NCBI RefSeq assembly: GCF_020148005.1
Contig: NZ_JAGXFD010000001.1
Coordinates: 671,552-735,551 of the forward strand
Length of the DNA stretch: 64,000 nt
From: Modicisalibacter tunisiensis
Lineage (GTDB): Bacteria > Pseudomonadota > Gammaproteobacteria > Pseudomonadales > Halomonadaceae
Direction: 5' to 3'
The notes under the pieces were generated by a model. That model was not told the DNA's origin and ran no database searches. It was given only the letters and a program-made list of their open reading frames with translations. Shown here in pieces: positions 33,540 through 44,603 of this stretch (position 1 is its first letter; each line of letters opens with the position of its first letter). The translations under genes were made by a program, and so were the position numbers.

Positions 33540-34172
33540 ATGTTGAAACAGTGGATCGCGGCCGTCGCCGGCCTGGGCTTTTCCGCGCTGGTCATGGCCG
33601 CGCCCCCGGTGGCCGGCGAGGACTACAAGGTGCTCGACACGCCGGTGGAAACCTCGGTGCCCGACGGCCAGATCGAGGTGACCGAGGTCTTCTGGTACGG
33701 CTGCCCGCACTGCTACGCCTTCGAGAAGCCGCTCAACGCCTGGGTCGCCGAGCTGCCCGACGATGTCACCTTCATGCGCGTGCCGGCCACCATGGGCGAC
33801 ACCTGGACGGCCCATGCCCGCGCCTTCTATGCCGCCAAGTCGCTGGGCATCCTCGACAAGGTCCACGACGACTTCTTCGACGCCATCCACAAGGATGGCC
33901 GGCACCTGACCGACCCGGAGAAGGTGGCCGAGTTCTTCAGCCACTACGGCGTCACCAAGGACGAGGCGCTCAAGGCGCTCGACTCCTTCGGCGTGAAGAG
34001 CGAGCTCAACCAGGCCCATGCGCGGATGCGCGGCTACCAGATCATGGGCGTGCCGGCGCTGATCGTCGACGGCCACTACGTCGTCACGCCGCAGTCCGCC
34101 GGCAGCCTGGAAAACATGCCCAGGGTCGCCGACGCGCTGATCGACAAGGTTCGCGAGCAACGCAGCCAGTAA
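33540..34172 (+). CDS. dsbA: periplasmic thiol:disulfide interchange protein DsbA
   Basis: 210 residues with a signal peptide (MLKQWIAAVAGLGFSALVMA). The thioredoxin-fold active site is VFWYGCPHCYAFE (CPHC, the DsbA dipeptide), and the cis-Pro loop is IMGVPALIVDG. It introduces disulfides into secreted proteins and is reoxidised by DsbB. GAAAGGAG precedes the ATG. Confidence 0.95.
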   Translation: MLKQWIAAVAGLGFSALVMAAPPVAGEDYKVLDTPVETSVPDGQIEVTEVFWYGCPHCYAFEKPLNAWVAELPDDVTFMRVPATMGDTWTAHARAFYAAKSLGILDKVHDDFFDAIHKDGRHLTDPEKVAEFFSHYGVTKDEALKALDSFGVKSELNQAHARMRGYQIMGVPALIVDGHYVVTPQSAGSLENMPRVADALIDKVREQRSQ

Positions 34173-34252
34173 GGGCTTCTTGCGCGACCGGCAAACGAGG
34201 TGGGCGTTTCCGGCGCCCGCCCAATCGGGAGTCTGGAAATGACCGCCAAGCC

Positions 34253-35062
34253 ATGACACAGGTGCACGCCTTCCACGCCGGCCCCACCGCGACGCTGCGC
34301 CTGCTGACCTTCAACCTGCAGGTGGGCATCTCGACGTCGGCCTATCATCACTACCTGACGCGCAGCTGGCAGCACCTGCTGCCTCACCCCCGGCGTCAGC
34401 GCCGGCTCGACCTGATGAGCGAGGTGCTCAAGGGCTATGACATCGTCGGCCTGCAGGAGGCCGATGGCGGCAGCTTTCGCTCGGGCAACGTCAATCAGGT
34501 GGACTACCTGGCGCAGCACGCCGGCTTCCCCCATCACTACCAGCAGCTCAACCGCAACCTGGGCCGCTTCGCCCAGCACAGCAACGGCCTGCTGTCGCGC
34601 CTGGCGCCCGCCCACATCGAGGAGCACCGCCTGCCGGGCACCCTGCCCGGTCGTGGCGCCCTGCACGCCCGCTACGGCGACGGCCCGGACGCCCTGCACA
34701 TCTTCATCGCCCACCTGGCGCTCAGCCATCGCGGCCGGGTACGCCAGCTCGACTACCTGAGCGAGGTGGTCGCGCCGCTCAGGCACGTGGTGGTGATGGG
34801 CGATCTCAACTGCACCCCCGAGCAGCTCCACAGCCACTCGCGCTTCTGCAGCGCCCTGCCGCTGCGCCCGGTTCGCACCTTATTGAGTTATCCTTCCTGG
34901 CAGCCACGCCGGGCACTGGATCACATCCTGCTGTCGTCGTCGCTGGAGGCGGACAACCTGCAGGTCCTCGACCAGCTGTTCTCCGACCACCTCCCCCTGG
35001 CCATCGACATCCACCTGCCGCCCCGTTGTCAGCAGGCGCTGGGCCTCCCGTCGGACCGATGA
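34253..35062 (+). CDS. endonuclease/exonuclease/phosphatase-family protein
   Basis: 269 residues from ATG 34253. LRLLTFNLQVGI, IVGLQEADGG (metal-binding Glu), HIFIAHLALSHRGRVRQLDYL, VVMGDLNCTP (Asp-Leu-Asn) and FSDHLPLAIDI (Asp-His) are the EEP catalytic motifs. Substrate unknown: this fold covers nucleases, phosphodiesterases and lipid phosphatases. Same strand as dsbA, 80 bases downstream, an arrangement also seen in Pseudomonas. Confidence 0.87.
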   Translation: MTQVHAFHAGPTATLRLLTFNLQVGISTSAYHHYLTRSWQHLLPHPRRQRRLDLMSEVLKGYDIVGLQEADGGSFRSGNVNQVDYLAQHAGFPHHYQQLNRNLGRFAQHSNGLLSRLAPAHIEEHRLPGTLPGRGALHARYGDGPDALHIFIAHLALSHRGRVRQLDYLSEVVAPLRHVVVMGDLNCTPEQLHSHSRFCSALPLRPVRTLLSYPSWQPRRALDHILLSSSLEADNLQVLDQLFSDHLPLAIDIHLPPRCQQALGLPSDR

Positions 35063-35220
35063 GTCCTTGCCGCCGGCCCTGCCCCGGGCACGGCTGAGCG
35101 TCGGTCCGGCGGCCCGGCGTTCCGGCGTTCCGGCGTGGCCGTCACGCCGCCGCTCAAGTTAACGGCCGGCGTGTCGATACCACAGCAACCGACAAACATC
35201 GCCACGCAAGCGAGGGTTCC

Positions 35221-35778
35221 ATGAATCGAGGTCCGTCCCTGCCAGCCCCGCTGGCCTGGATCGACGCCATCACCGAACGGCTGGGCAAGGCGCTCGCCTG
35301 GCTGGTCATGGCGATGATGCTGATCCAGTTCCTGATAGTCGTGCTGCGCTATCTCTTCAACTTCAACAGCATCCCCATGCAGGAATCGGTGATGTACATG
35401 CACGCCACTCTCTTCCTGCTCGCCGCCGGCTACACGCTCAAGCATGACGGGCATGTGCGGGTGGATATCTTCTATCGCACCTTCTCGCCGCGAAAGCAGG
35501 CCTGGGTCGACCTGCTCGGCACCCTGCTGCTGCTGCTGCCGTTCATGGTCTTCGTGATCGCCACCAGCCTGGGTTATGTGGGCAAGTCCTGGGCGATTCT
35601 CGAGGGCTCGCCGGATACCGGCGGCATCCACGGGGTCTTCCTGCTCAAGACGCTGATCCCGCTGTTCGCCGGCCTGATGATCCTGCAGGGCATCGGCGAG
35701 GTCATTCGCAAGAGCCTAATCATCGGCGGCCGACTGCCGCCGCAGGAAGGCCACGACCATGCCGAGGAGCGCCTCTGA
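35221..35778 (+). CDS. TRAP transporter small permease subunit (DctQ type)
   Basis: 185 residues with four hydrophobic helices (about 22-42, 57-75, 98-118 and 137-160). IQFLIVVLRYLFNFNSIPMQESVMYMHATLFLLAAGYTLKHDGHVRVD is the DctQ signature. It pairs with the large subunit that starts inside its stop codon. No binding-protein gene is adjacent, so the substrate is unknown. Confidence 0.9.
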   Translation: MNRGPSLPAPLAWIDAITERLGKALAWLVMAMMLIQFLIVVLRYLFNFNSIPMQESVMYMHATLFLLAAGYTLKHDGHVRVDIFYRTFSPRKQAWVDLLGTLLLLLPFMVFVIATSLGYVGKSWAILEGSPDTGGIHGVFLLKTLIPLFAGLMILQGIGEVIRKSLIIGGRLPPQEGHDHAEERL

Positions 35779-37184
35779 TGCTGGAATTCATGCCACTGGT
35801 GCTCTTCGCGCTGATCTGCCTGGTGCTGATGGCCGGCTTCCCGGTCGCCCTGACGCTGGCCGGCACCTCGCTGGCCTTCGCCGGGGTGGGCATGGGCCTG
35901 CAGTCGCTGGGTATCGACGCCAACTTCGATGCCAGCTTCCTGGCGGCCTTCCCCAACCGCCTCTTCGGCACCATGACCAACCAGACGCTGCTCGCCGTGC
36001 CGCTGTTCGTTCTCATGGGCGTGCTGCTGGAAAAGTCCAAGGTCGCCGAGACCCTGCTCGACGCCATGGCGCTGCTGTTCGGCTCGCTGCGCGGCGGCCT
36101 GGGCATCTCGGTGACGATCGTCGGCATGCTGCTGGCCGCCTCCACCGGCATCGTCGGCGCCACCGTGGTGACCATGGGCCTGCTGTCGTTGCCGACCATG
36201 CTCAAGCGCGGCTACAGCCAGTCGCTGGCCACCGGCACGATCTGCGCCACCGGCACCCTGGGCCAGATCATCCCGCCGTCGATCGCCCTGGTGCTGCTCG
36301 GCGACGTGCTTTCCTCCGCCTACCAGCAGGCCCAGCTGTCGATGGGCATCTGGAGTCCCAAGACCGTCTCGGTGGGCGACCTGTTCATCGGCGCGCTGAT
36401 CCCCGGGCTGATCCTGGTGGTGCTGTACATCGCCTACGTGGCGTTCATCGCCTGGCTCAAGCCCGAGTCCGCCCCGCCGGCCGATCGGCGCGAACTGATG
36501 AACGAGCTCGGCCATCAGGGCGGGCTGACCACGCTGCTGCTCAAGGGGCTGGTGCCGCCGCTGGCGCTGATCGTCGCCGTGCTCGGCTCGATCCTCGGCG
36601 GCTTCGCCACGCCCACCGAGGCCTCGGCGGTGGGCGCCTTCGGCGCGCTGGTACTGGCGCTGGCCTACCGCAAGCTGGATCGCGCCACGCTCACCGACGT
36701 GGTACGCGCGACCACCCACGTCACCACCATGGTGTTCTTGATCCTGGTGGGCGCGGCGCTGTTCTCGCTGGTCTTTCGTGCCTACGGCGGCGAGGCGCTG
36801 GTCAAGGACATCTTCAACGACATGCCCGGCGGGGTGGTGGGCGCGACATTCATCGTCATGCTGGTGATCTTCTTCCTGGGCTTCATCCTCGACTTCATCG
36901 AGATCACCTTCGTGGTGGTGCCGATCGTCGGCCCGGTGCTGCTGGCCATGGGCCTCGACCCGGTGTGGCTGGGCATCATGATCGCCATCAACCTGCAGAC
37001 CTCCTTCCTGACACCCCCCTTCGGCTTCGCGCTGTTCTATCTGCGTGGCGTGGCCCCGGAGTCGGTGCCCACCACGGCGATCTACCGCGGCGTGATCCCG
37101 TTCATCGTGCTGCAGGTCGCCATGCTCATCGCGCTGTCCTTCATTCCCGAGCTGGCCACCTGGCTGCCGGCACAGTTCAGGTAG
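35778..37184 (+). CDS. TRAP transporter large permease subunit (DctM type)
   Basis: 468 residues, about 40 more than classical DctM, with a hydrophilic insert near residues 220-245. The long form is common in the mannitol/chloroaromatic-type branch. Around 12 helices. TLAGTSLAFAGVGMGL, TNQTLLAVPLFVLMGVLLE, LGQIIPPSIALVLLGDVL, FATPTEASAVGAFGALVLAL and IAINLQTSFLTPPFGFALFYL are family motifs. Sodium-driven uptake of an unidentified acid, requiring a periplasmic binding protein encoded elsewhere. Confidence 0.92.
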   Translation: MLEFMPLVLFALICLVLMAGFPVALTLAGTSLAFAGVGMGLQSLGIDANFDASFLAAFPNRLFGTMTNQTLLAVPLFVLMGVLLEKSKVAETLLDAMALLFGSLRGGLGISVTIVGMLLAASTGIVGATVVTMGLLSLPTMLKRGYSQSLATGTICATGTLGQIIPPSIALVLLGDVLSSAYQQAQLSMGIWSPKTVSVGDLFIGALIPGLILVVLYIAYVAFIAWLKPESAPPADRRELMNELGHQGGLTTLLLKGLVPPLALIVAVLGSILGGFATPTEASAVGAFGALVLALAYRKLDRATLTDVVRATTHVTTMVFLILVGAALFSLVFRAYGGEALVKDIFNDMPGGVVGATFIVMLVIFFLGFILDFIEITFVVVPIVGPVLLAMGLDPVWLGIMIAINLQTSFLTPPFGFALFYLRGVAPESVPTTAIYRGVIPFIVLQVAMLIALSFIPELATWLPAQFR

Positions 37185-37228
37185 GCGTTGAAGGATTCCG
37201 GGACAGCCCGGGTCGGGTGAACGTCCTG

Positions 37229-37250
37229 CCCCGCGCCGGCCGGCGCGGGG
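37229..37250. terminator. palindromic hairpin between dctM and nuoN
   Basis: CCCCGCGCCGG (37229-37239) is the exact reverse complement of 37240-37250. It sits between two convergent genes and probably terminates both. No T-run. Confidence 0.6.
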
Positions 37251-37264
37251 CTCGCGTCACCCGC

Positions 37265-38713
37265 TCAGCCCACCATCATCGCGCTGACCAGCCGCACGCC
37301 GTCGATCATCGGCGCCGGATAGATCCCCAGCACGATCACCAGCACCGCCACGACCAGCACCATCAGCCCGCCGGCCTGGACCGCCCAGTCCTCGGGGGCG
37401 TCGCGGCGCTGCATGCCGGCCTCGGCCAGGTACAGGGTGACCATCACCCGCAGGTAGTAGAACAGGCCGATGGCGCTGCCCGCGATCACCGCGCCGACCA
37501 GCCACCAGCGGCCGGCCTCGACGCCCAGCGCGACGATGTAGAACTTGCCGATGAAGCCGGCGGTGAAGGGAATGCCCGCCATCGACAGCATGGTGATGGT
37601 CAGCACCGCCGTCAGGTAGGGGCGCCGCCAGAACAGCCCGCGATAGTGGTGCAGCGCCGCCGCGTCCGAGCCGCCGTAGGGGCTCGAGATCAGCGTCACC
37701 ACGCCGAAGGCCCCCAGGGTGGTGAGCATGTAGGTGACCAGATAGACCCCGGTGGCCTCCACGGAAAGGCCGTCGCCGATCACCAGCGCGGTCAGCAGGT
37801 AGCCGAAGTGGGCGATCGACGAATAGCCCAGCAGCCGCTTGAGGTTGGACTGGGTCAGTGCCAGCAGGTTGCCCACCAGCATGGTGAGCACGGCGAGCAC
37901 CGCCAGCACCTCGTGCAGGGCACTGGCCTGGAAGGCCGGCGAGGCCATCACCAGGCGCAGCAGCACGGTGAACACCGCCACCTTGCTGGCGGTTGCCAGG
38001 AAGGTGGCGGCCGGCCCCGGGCCGCCCTCGTAGACGTCCGGCGTCCACATGTGGAAGGGCACCACCGACAGCTTGAAGCCTAGGCCGATGATCATCATCG
38101 CGGCCCCCGCCAGCCCCCAGACACCGATGTCATCGCCGAGCGCGGAGGTCAGGCCGGCAAAGTCCAGGTGGCCGGTCTCGGCGAACAGCAGGGCCATGCC
38201 GAACAGCAGGAAGGCGGTCGCCGCCGCCGACAGCACCAGGTACTTGATCCCCGCCTCCAGCGAACGGCGCTCCCGGTAGATATAGGCGAGCATCCCGTAG
38301 AGCGGCATGGACACCAGCTCCAGGCCGAAGAACAGCGTCGCCAGGTGGGTGCTGGCCGACAGCACCAGCCCGCCCGCCGTGGCACACAGCAGCAGCAGGT
38401 AGAACTCCTCGCGCGGGCCGTCGTAATGGACCAGGTAGGCGTGCGCCAGGGTGGTGCAGGCCAGTGCCGCGATCAGGATCAGCGCCGCCGAGAACAGCGC
38501 CAGGCCATCGATGGCCAGCAGCGGCGTGGTCAGCGGCGCCATGAACCACACCCCGATCAGCGCCAGCAGGGCCAGGTTGAGCCCCACCGCGGTGAAGGTG
38601 GCGATGCCGGTATGGTGGCGCCGCCAGGCGATCGCCAGCATCACCCCGATGGCCGTGGCGCAGACCAGGATCAGCGGCATCAGCGCCAGCAGTTGCGTCG
38701 CGGTCAACGTCAT
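37265..38713 (-). CDS. nuoN: NADH-quinone oxidoreductase subunit N
   Basis: 482 residues from ATG 38713, which overlaps the nuoM stop (ATGA). About 14 helices of the antiporter-like fold; GLGFKLSVVPFHMWTPDVYEGGP carries the conserved Lys and His, and LLGYSSIAHFGYLL the second helix break. Membrane-arm proton channel of complex I. Last gene of the operon. Confidence 0.95.
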   Translation of the reverse strand: MTLTATQLLALMPLILVCATAIGVMLAIAWRRHHTGIATFTAVGLNLALLALIGVWFMAPLTTPLLAIDGLALFSAALILIAALACTTLAHAYLVHYDGPREEFYLLLLCATAGGLVLSASTHLATLFFGLELVSMPLYGMLAYIYRERRSLEAGIKYLVLSAAATAFLLFGMALLFAETGHLDFAGLTSALGDDIGVWGLAGAAMMIIGLGFKLSVVPFHMWTPDVYEGGPGPAATFLATASKVAVFTVLLRLVMASPAFQASALHEVLAVLAVLTMLVGNLLALTQSNLKRLLGYSSIAHFGYLLTALVIGDGLSVEATGVYLVTYMLTTLGAFGVVTLISSPYGGSDAAALHHYRGLFWRRPYLTAVLTITMLSMAGIPFTAGFIGKFYIVALGVEAGRWWLVGAVIAGSAIGLFYYLRVMVTLYLAEAGMQRRDAPEDWAVQAGGLMVLVVAVLVIVLGIYPAPMIDGVRLVSAMMVG

Positions 38714-40257
38714 GGGGCCCCCGTCAGCAGAAGAGTGGTCGACTGTGAAACGACACCGAACAGGCGCTGCACTTCGCCCATGGCCGCGCCCGTGGTATCC
38801 AGCAGGGGCTGGGGATAGAGCCCGAACAGCAGGACCAGGCCCACCAGCGACAGCATCATCAGGTATTCGCGCCGATCCAGGTCGGCAAACACGCCCTCGC
38901 CCTGGGCCGGGCCGAAGTACACGCGCTGCATCAGCAGCAGCGAGTAGACGGCCGCCAGCACGAAGCCGAAGCTGGCGACCGCCACGAAACCGGGCGCCAC
39001 CGGGAAGCTGCCGAACAGGATCAGGAACTCGCCGAGGAAGTTGGCGGTGCCCGGCATGCCCAGCGAGGCGGCGACGAAACACAGCGAGAAGCCCGGCAGG
39101 CTGCCCAGGCGCCCCCAGAGCCCGCCCATCTGACGCATGTCACGCGTGCTCAGGCGCTCGTAGAGCTGACCGCTGAGGATGAACAGTCCGGCCGCCGAGA
39201 AGGCGTGGGCCACCATCATCACCACCACGCCCTGCAGCGCCAGCTCGGTGCCGGCGTAGATGCCGATCAGCACGAAGCCCATGTGGGCAATGCTGGTATA
39301 GGCGATCAGCCGCTTCATGTCCTGCTGGCCGCAGGCCAGGATCGCGCCGTAGAAGATGCCGATCACCCCCAGGGTCATCGCCACCGGGGCGAACGCCTGG
39401 GAGGCCTCGGGGAACAGCGGCAGGGCGAAGCGCAGCATGCCGTAGGCCGCGGTCTTGAGCAGGATCCCCGCCAGGTCGACGCTGCCGGCGGTGGGTGCCT
39501 GGGCATGGGCGTCGGGCAGCCAGCCGTGCACCGGTACCACCGGCAGCTTGACGGCGAAGGCGACGAAGAAGCCCAGCATCAGCCACATCGCCGTGCTCTC
39601 CGACAGCGAGGTCTGCATCAGGGTGGCGTAATCGAAGGAATACTCGCCGGTATTGGCGTGGTGGACGAACACCAGCCCGAGGATCGACACCAGCATCAGC
39701 AGCCCGCTGGCCTGGGTGTAGATGAAGAACTTGGTCGCCGCGCGGATGCGGGTCCGCCCTTCCGAACCGCTGTGCCCCCACAGCGCGATCAGGAAGTACA
39801 TCGGTACCAGCATCATTTCCCAGAAGAAGAAGAACAGAAACAGGTCGATCGACAGGAACACCCCGACCACGCCGCCGAGGATCCACAGCAGGTTGAGGTG
39901 GAAGAAGCCGACCCGCTTGACGATCTCGTTCCAGGAACACAGCACGGCGAGCATGCCCAGGAAACCGGTCAGGGCGATCAGCACCAGCGACAGGCCGTCG
40001 AGCGCCAGGTGCACGTCGATGCCGAAGCGCGGAATCCACGGCATGCGCCACTCCATCGACCAGCGTACCGCCTCGCTGGCCGTGCCGGCGTTGGCCAGGT
40101 GGTATTCCCCCTGGAACCACAGCCCCAGCGTGATCAGCAGTTCGATCAGCATCGTCCCCAGGGCGATCCAGCGAGGGGGCATGGGGCCGAAGCGTTCGGC
40201 CTGCCAGCACAGCAAGCCCCCGATGAAGGGGATCAGGATCAGCCAGAGCAGCGTCAT
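38710..40257 (-). CDS. nuoM: NADH-quinone oxidoreductase subunit M
   Basis: 515 residues. Antiporter-like subunit. FFWEMMLVPMYFLIALWG has the key channel Glu, FAVKLPVVPVHGWLPDAHAQAPT is the universal motif with Lys, and LIAYTSIAHMGFVLIG follows. Proton-pumping unit between NuoL and NuoN. 67 bases separate it from nuoL. Confidence 0.96.
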   Translation of the reverse strand: MTLLWLILIPFIGGLLCWQAERFGPMPPRWIALGTMLIELLITLGLWFQGEYHLANAGTASEAVRWSMEWRMPWIPRFGIDVHLALDGLSLVLIALTGFLGMLAVLCSWNEIVKRVGFFHLNLLWILGGVVGVFLSIDLFLFFFFWEMMLVPMYFLIALWGHSGSEGRTRIRAATKFFIYTQASGLLMLVSILGLVFVHHANTGEYSFDYATLMQTSLSESTAMWLMLGFFVAFAVKLPVVPVHGWLPDAHAQAPTAGSVDLAGILLKTAAYGMLRFALPLFPEASQAFAPVAMTLGVIGIFYGAILACGQQDMKRLIAYTSIAHMGFVLIGIYAGTELALQGVVVMMVAHAFSAAGLFILSGQLYERLSTRDMRQMGGLWGRLGSLPGFSLCFVAASLGMPGTANFLGEFLILFGSFPVAPGFVAVASFGFVLAAVYSLLLMQRVYFGPAQGEGVFADLDRREYLMMLSLVGLVLLFGLYPQPLLDTTGAAMGEVQRLFGVVSQSTTLLLTGAP

Positions 40258-40324
40258 AAGCGGTGGATTCCCTGTCGTTGAAACATCAGCGGCGTTGTCC
40301 CGCGCGCGCGGACCGATGGCATCG

Positions 40325-42184
40325 TCATCCCCCCAGCACCAGTACCAGCAGAATCAGTGTCGCCCCGGCCGCCATGGTGGTGGCGTAGAGCCGCAGCTTG
40401 CCGGACTGGGTCAGGCTCAGGCCGCGATGCAGCGCCCACGAGAGCCAGGCCGGCAGCAGCAGGGCACGGTCGATGAAGTCGCTGCGCAGCAGCCGGACCA
40501 GCACGCGATAGGGCCGCACGAACAGCCAGTCGTAGGCGATGTCGAAGCCCCAGGCCTGATTCCAGAACCACCACAGGCGCGCCTCCCAGCCGCCGGCCAC
40601 GCGCTCGGCCAGCCAGCGCTGGCGCCGCAGGAACAGCCAGGCGGCGACGACCAGCCCGCCCAGCGACACCAGCGCCGCGACGACGCCCAGCACGGTATGG
40701 CCGGCGCCGTGGGCATCGGCCCCGGGGCCGGCCGGCAGCACGCCCTCGAGCGGCGGGTGGATCCATGCCCCGATGAAGGTGGAGAGCACCGCCAGCACCA
40801 CCAGCGGCAGGCCGTGGACCGGCCCGCGCCCCGGCTCGGCATGGCGGGCATTGTCGCTGCCCGGCTCGCCGTGGAAGGTGCCGATGATCAGGCGCAGCGT
40901 GTACAGCGAGGTGAGGAAGGCGCCGACCAGCCCGGCCAGCATCAGTCCGCCATGGCCGGAGGCCAGCTCCTGCCAGAGGATCTCGTCCTTGCTGAAGAAA
41001 CCGGCCGAGACCAGCGGCAGCGCCGAGAGCGCCGCCCCGCCGATCACGAAGCCGGCGTAGGTAAGCGGCAGCTTGCGCCACAGCCCGCCCAGCCGGCGCA
41101 TGTCCTGCTCGTGGTGGGTACAGACGATGACCGAGCCGGCGGAGAGGAACAGCAGCGCCTTGAAGAAGGCGTGGGTCATCAGGTGGAAGATCGCCGCATC
41201 GTAGGCACCGACACCCAGCGCCAGGAACATGTAGCCGATCTGGCTCATCGTCGAGTAGGCCAGCACGCGCTTGATGTCGGTCTGCGCCAGCGCGGCGAAG
41301 CCGGCGAGCAGCAGGGTCAGCGCGCCGATCACGCCGACCAGGTAGAGCACCGCGGGGGCCAGCTCGAAGACGCCGTGCAGCCGGGCGATCAGGTAGACCC
41401 CGGCGGTGACCATGGTCGCCGCATGGATCAGCGCCGAGACCGGAGTCGGGCCGGCCATGGCGTCGGCCAGCCAGGTATGCAGCGGCAGCTGCGCCGACTT
41501 GCCCAGCGCCCCGCCGAGGATCAGCAGCGACGCGACCTGGGCCTGCCAGGCGCCCTCGGCCCACACGTCGGGGGCCCGGGCGAGGATCTCGGTGATGTCC
41601 AGCGTGCCCAGTTCGCGGAACATCAAAAACAGGCCGATCGCCAGGAAGACGTCACCCAGCCGGGTGATGATGAAGGCCTTGAAGGCCGCCCAGCCGTTGG
41701 CCGCGGTCTCGAAGTAGTAGCCGATCAGCAGATAGCTGCACAGCCCCACGCCTTCCCAGCCCAGGTAGAGCAGCAGCACGTTGTCGCCGAGCACCAGCAG
41801 CAGCATGCTGAACACGAACAGGTTCATGTAGGCGAAGAAGCGAAGCCTCCCGGCCTCGTCCTGCATGTACCAGGCGGCGAACAGATGGATCAAAAAGCCG
41901 ACGCCGGTGATGATGCCCATGAGCGTCAGCGACAGCCCGTCCAGGTGCAGCCCGATGGTCGGCCGGAAGTCGCCGACCGTCACCCAGGTCCACAGGGTCA
42001 TGTCGATGCTCGTCTCGCCGGACGCCAGGAAGCGCCAGCCGACCCAGGCGGCGACCAGCGCCGCCAGGCCCACGCTGGTCACCCCGACCACCGAGCTGGC
42101 GCGCGGCGACAGCCGGCCTCGCGACAGCGACAGGATCAGGGTGCCGGCCAGCGGCAGCAGGAAGGTCCAGGGCAGTAACGTCAT
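40325..42184 (-). CDS. nuoL: NADH-quinone oxidoreductase subunit L
   Basis: 619 residues. [51 protein letters not shown] and [17 protein letters not shown] are the NuoL signatures. It forms the distal proton channel plus the long lateral helix that runs along the membrane arm (C-terminal region). Confidence 0.97.
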   Translation of the reverse strand: MTLLPWTFLLPLAGTLILSLSRGRLSPRASSVVGVTSVGLAALVAAWVGWRFLASGETSIDMTLWTWVTVGDFRPTIGLHLDGLSLTLMGIITGVGFLIHLFAAWYMQDEAGRLRFFAYMNLFVFSMLLLVLGDNVLLLYLGWEGVGLCSYLLIGYYFETAANGWAAFKAFIITRLGDVFLAIGLFLMFRELGTLDITEILARAPDVWAEGAWQAQVASLLILGGALGKSAQLPLHTWLADAMAGPTPVSALIHAATMVTAGVYLIARLHGVFELAPAVLYLVGVIGALTLLLAGFAALAQTDIKRVLAYSTMSQIGYMFLALGVGAYDAAIFHLMTHAFFKALLFLSAGSVIVCTHHEQDMRRLGGLWRKLPLTYAGFVIGGAALSALPLVSAGFFSKDEILWQELASGHGGLMLAGLVGAFLTSLYTLRLIIGTFHGEPGSDNARHAEPGRGPVHGLPLVVLAVLSTFIGAWIHPPLEGVLPAGPGADAHGAGHTVLGVVAALVSLGGLVVAAWLFLRRQRWLAERVAGGWEARLWWFWNQAWGFDIAYDWLFVRPYRVLVRLLRSDFIDRALLLPAWLSWALHRGLSLTQSGKLRLYATTMAAGATLILLVLVLGG

Positions 42185-42194
42185 TGGCGGCTCC

Positions 42195-42503
42195 TCATCC
42201 GTTCATGCGGCTGGCCGCATCCACGTCCAGCGTCTTGAAGCGATGGTGCAACTGGATCAGCAGCGCCAGGCCGATGCTGGCCTCGGCCGCGGCCAGGGTG
42301 ATCACCAGCAGGAACATCGCCTGGCCCTCGGGCTTGCCCCAGCCGGTGCCGGCGACGATGAAGGCCAGCGCCGCGGCGTTGAGCATGATCTCCAGGCTCA
42401 TCAGCACGAACACCATGTTGCGCCGGCAGACCAGCCCGGCCAGACCCAGGGTGAAGAGCATCGCGGCCAGCACCAGGCCGTGCTCCATGGGGATACCGCT
42501 CAT
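42195..42503 (-). CDS. nuoK: NADH-quinone oxidoreductase subunit K
   Basis: 102 residues, three helices. [41 protein letters not shown] contains the buried channel Glu, and [19 protein letters not shown] the second. The start overlaps the nuoJ stop by 4 bases. Confidence 0.96.
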   Translation of the reverse strand: MSGIPMEHGLVLAAMLFTLGLAGLVCRRNMVFVLMSLEIMLNAAALAFIVAGTGWGKPEGQAMFLLVITLAAAEASIGLALLIQLHHRFKTLDVDAASRMNG

Positions 42504-43045
42504 GAGGCCTCCTTCCGGGCTCCGGATTCACGACTGACGGCGGGCTTGTCCGGCTCCGGCAGCCGCCCCACGTGCGACGCGGTGACCAGCGCCGCCAGCA
42601 GCAGCATGGCCGCCAGCTCGACCACCAGCAGCCAGGGGCCGAACAGCAGGCTGCCCACGGCCCGGGCGGTCAGCGTCTCGCCGCCGATCACCCGCCCGGC
42701 ATCGCCGCCCCACAGCGTGGCGATCAGGGTCAGCAGCAGGATTCCCGACAGCACCGACGGCCCCAGCCAGACCCGGGGGCGCATCCAGGCGCGCTCCTGG
42801 GCGACCACCGTCTCGCCGAGATTGAGCATCATCACCACGAACACGAACAGCACCATGATCGCCCCGGCGTAGACGATCACTTCCAGGGCCCCGGCGAAGG
42901 GCGCCCCCAGGGCGAAGAACACCATCGCCACGCTGATCAGCGAGATGATCAGGTAGAGCAGCGCATGCACCGGGTTGGGGTTGGTGATCACGCCGAGGGT
43001 CGCCAGCACCGCGACCAGAGCACTCAGATAAAAGGCGATTTCCAT
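42500..43045 (-). CDS. nuoJ: NADH-quinone oxidoreductase subunit J
   Basis: 181 residues, five helices. [51 protein letters not shown] is the NuoJ core, including the flexible third helix implicated in coupling. The C-terminal tail is short and charged. Confidence 0.96.
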   Translation of the reverse strand: MEIAFYLSALVAVLATLGVITNPNPVHALLYLIISLISVAMVFFALGAPFAGALEVIVYAGAIMVLFVFVVMMLNLGETVVAQERAWMRPRVWLGPSVLSGILLLTLIATLWGGDAGRVIGGETLTARAVGSLLFGPWLLVVELAAMLLLAALVTASHVGRLPEPDKPAVSRESGARKEAS

Positions 43046-43066
43046 GTCATTCCCTTCGCGTGCGGT

Positions 43067-43612
43067 TCAGGGGAGCAGCGTCTTGACGTCGATCGGCTCG
43101 GCCTCGTTGCGCGCCTTGCCCTTGTCCTTGCCGGCGATCGCCAGCCCCGCGACCTTGTAGAAGTGATAGTCATGGTCCTTGCCGGGGCCGTTGATCAGCA
43201 GATCGTCCTTCTCGTAGACCAGCTCCTGGCGCCGGTACTCGCCCATCTCGAAGTCCGGGGTGAGCTGGATCGCCGAGGTCGGACAGGCTTCCTCGCACAT
43301 GCCGCAGAAGATGCAGCGCGAGAAGTTGATGCGAAAGAATTCGGGATACCAGCGGCCATCCTCGCGCTCGCCCTTCTGCAGCGAGATGCAGGCCACCGGG
43401 CAGGCCACCGCACACAGGTTGCAGGCCACGCAGCGTTCCTCGCCGTCCGGGTCGCGGGTCAGCACGATGCGCCCCCGGTAGCGCGGCGGCAGCGGCACCG
43501 GCTCGTCGGGGTAATTGAGCGTCTCCCGCTTGCGGAAGCTGTGCATGAAGACCATGCCCAGCGTGCGCAGTTGGGAAACGGTGCCTTTGATCACGTTCAT
43601 CAGCATGGCCAT
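43067..43612 (-). CDS. nuoI: NADH-quinone oxidoreductase subunit I
   Basis: 181 residues with two ferredoxin-type [4Fe-4S] motifs, [16 protein letters not shown] and [16 protein letters not shown], which hold clusters N6a and N6b that feed electrons to N2 in NuoB. An N-terminal amphipathic helix lies against the membrane. Confidence 0.97.
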   Translation of the reverse strand: MAMLMNVIKGTVSQLRTLGMVFMHSFRKRETLNYPDEPVPLPPRYRGRIVLTRDPDGEERCVACNLCAVACPVACISLQKGEREDGRWYPEFFRINFSRCIFCGMCEEACPTSAIQLTPDFEMGEYRRQELVYEKDDLLINGPGKDHDYHFYKVAGLAIAGKDKGKARNEAEPIDVKTLLP

Positions 43613-43622
43613 CGCTCCTCGG

Positions 43623-44603
43623 TCACAGCGGGTCGGCGATCAGGATCACCGCCCCGGTCACCAGCAGATTGATCAGGGTCAGCGGCAGGCAGACCTTCCA
43701 GCCGAAGCTCATCACCCGGTCGTAGCGCGGTCGCGGCAACGAGGCGCGCAGCAGCACGAACAGCACCAGGAAGGCCGCCGTCTTGAGGGAGAACCAGACG
43801 ATCGGCGGCAGCCAGGGGCCGTGCCAGCCGCCGAAGAACAGCGTGACGATCAGCGCCGAGACCAGCACCATGCCCACGTACTCGCCGATGAAGAACATGC
43901 CGAACTTCATGCTCGAGTACTCGACATGGTAGCCGTCGGCGAGCTCCTGCTCGGCCTCGGGCTGGTCGAACGGATGGCGGTGGGTCACCGCGATGCCGGC
44001 GATCAGGAAGGTGCAGAAGCCGAAGAACTGCGGCACCACGAACCACAGCCCCTCCTGGGCGTTGACGATCTCGCGCATGTTGAACGAGCCGGCCATGGCC
44101 ACCACGCCCATCAGCGCCAGCCCCATGAATACCTCGTAGGAGAGCGTCTGCGCCGAGGCGCGCATGGCGCCGAGCAGGGCGTACTTGTTGCCGCTCGCCC
44201 AGCCGCCGAACAGCACCGCGTAGACGTTGATGCCGGCCAGGGCGAGGAAGAACAGCAGCCCGATGTTGAAGTCGGCCACGCCCCAGCCCGGGGTGATGGG
44301 AATGATCATGAACGACAGCAGCAGCGAGGCCATGGCGATGCCCGGGGCCAGCACATACAGCGTGCGGTCGGCGAAGGGCGGGATCCAGTCTTCCTTGAAG
44401 AAGATCTTGATCATGTCGGCGATCAGCTGCAGCGAGCCGAAGGGCCCCACCCGGTTGGGCCCGTAGCGGTCCTGCCACAGCCCCAGCAGACGGCGCTCGA
44501 CCACCGTCATCACCGCCCCCAGCAGTACCGCGCCCAGCAGGATCACCAGCGCCTGGAGCATGGCGATCAGGCTGGCGGCGACGGGCTCCGACAACCAGTT
44601 CAT
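43623..44603 (-). CDS. nuoH: NADH-quinone oxidoreductase subunit H
   Basis: 326 residues, eight helices. [38 protein letters not shown] (quinone-site region), [26 protein letters not shown] and the acidic loop [30 protein letters not shown] are diagnostic. It links the quinone chamber to the proton path. The start overlaps the nuoG stop. Confidence 0.97.
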   Translation of the reverse strand: MNWLSEPVAASLIAMLQALVILLGAVLLGAVMTVVERRLLGLWQDRYGPNRVGPFGSLQLIADMIKIFFKEDWIPPFADRTLYVLAPGIAMASLLLSFMIIPITPGWGVADFNIGLLFFLALAGINVYAVLFGGWASGNKYALLGAMRASAQTLSYEVFMGLALMGVVAMAGSFNMREIVNAQEGLWFVVPQFFGFCTFLIAGIAVTHRHPFDQPEAEQELADGYHVEYSSMKFGMFFIGEYVGMVLVSALIVTLFFGGWHGPWLPPIVWFSLKTAAFLVLFVLLRASLPRPRYDRVMSFGWKVCLPLTLINLLVTGAVILIADPL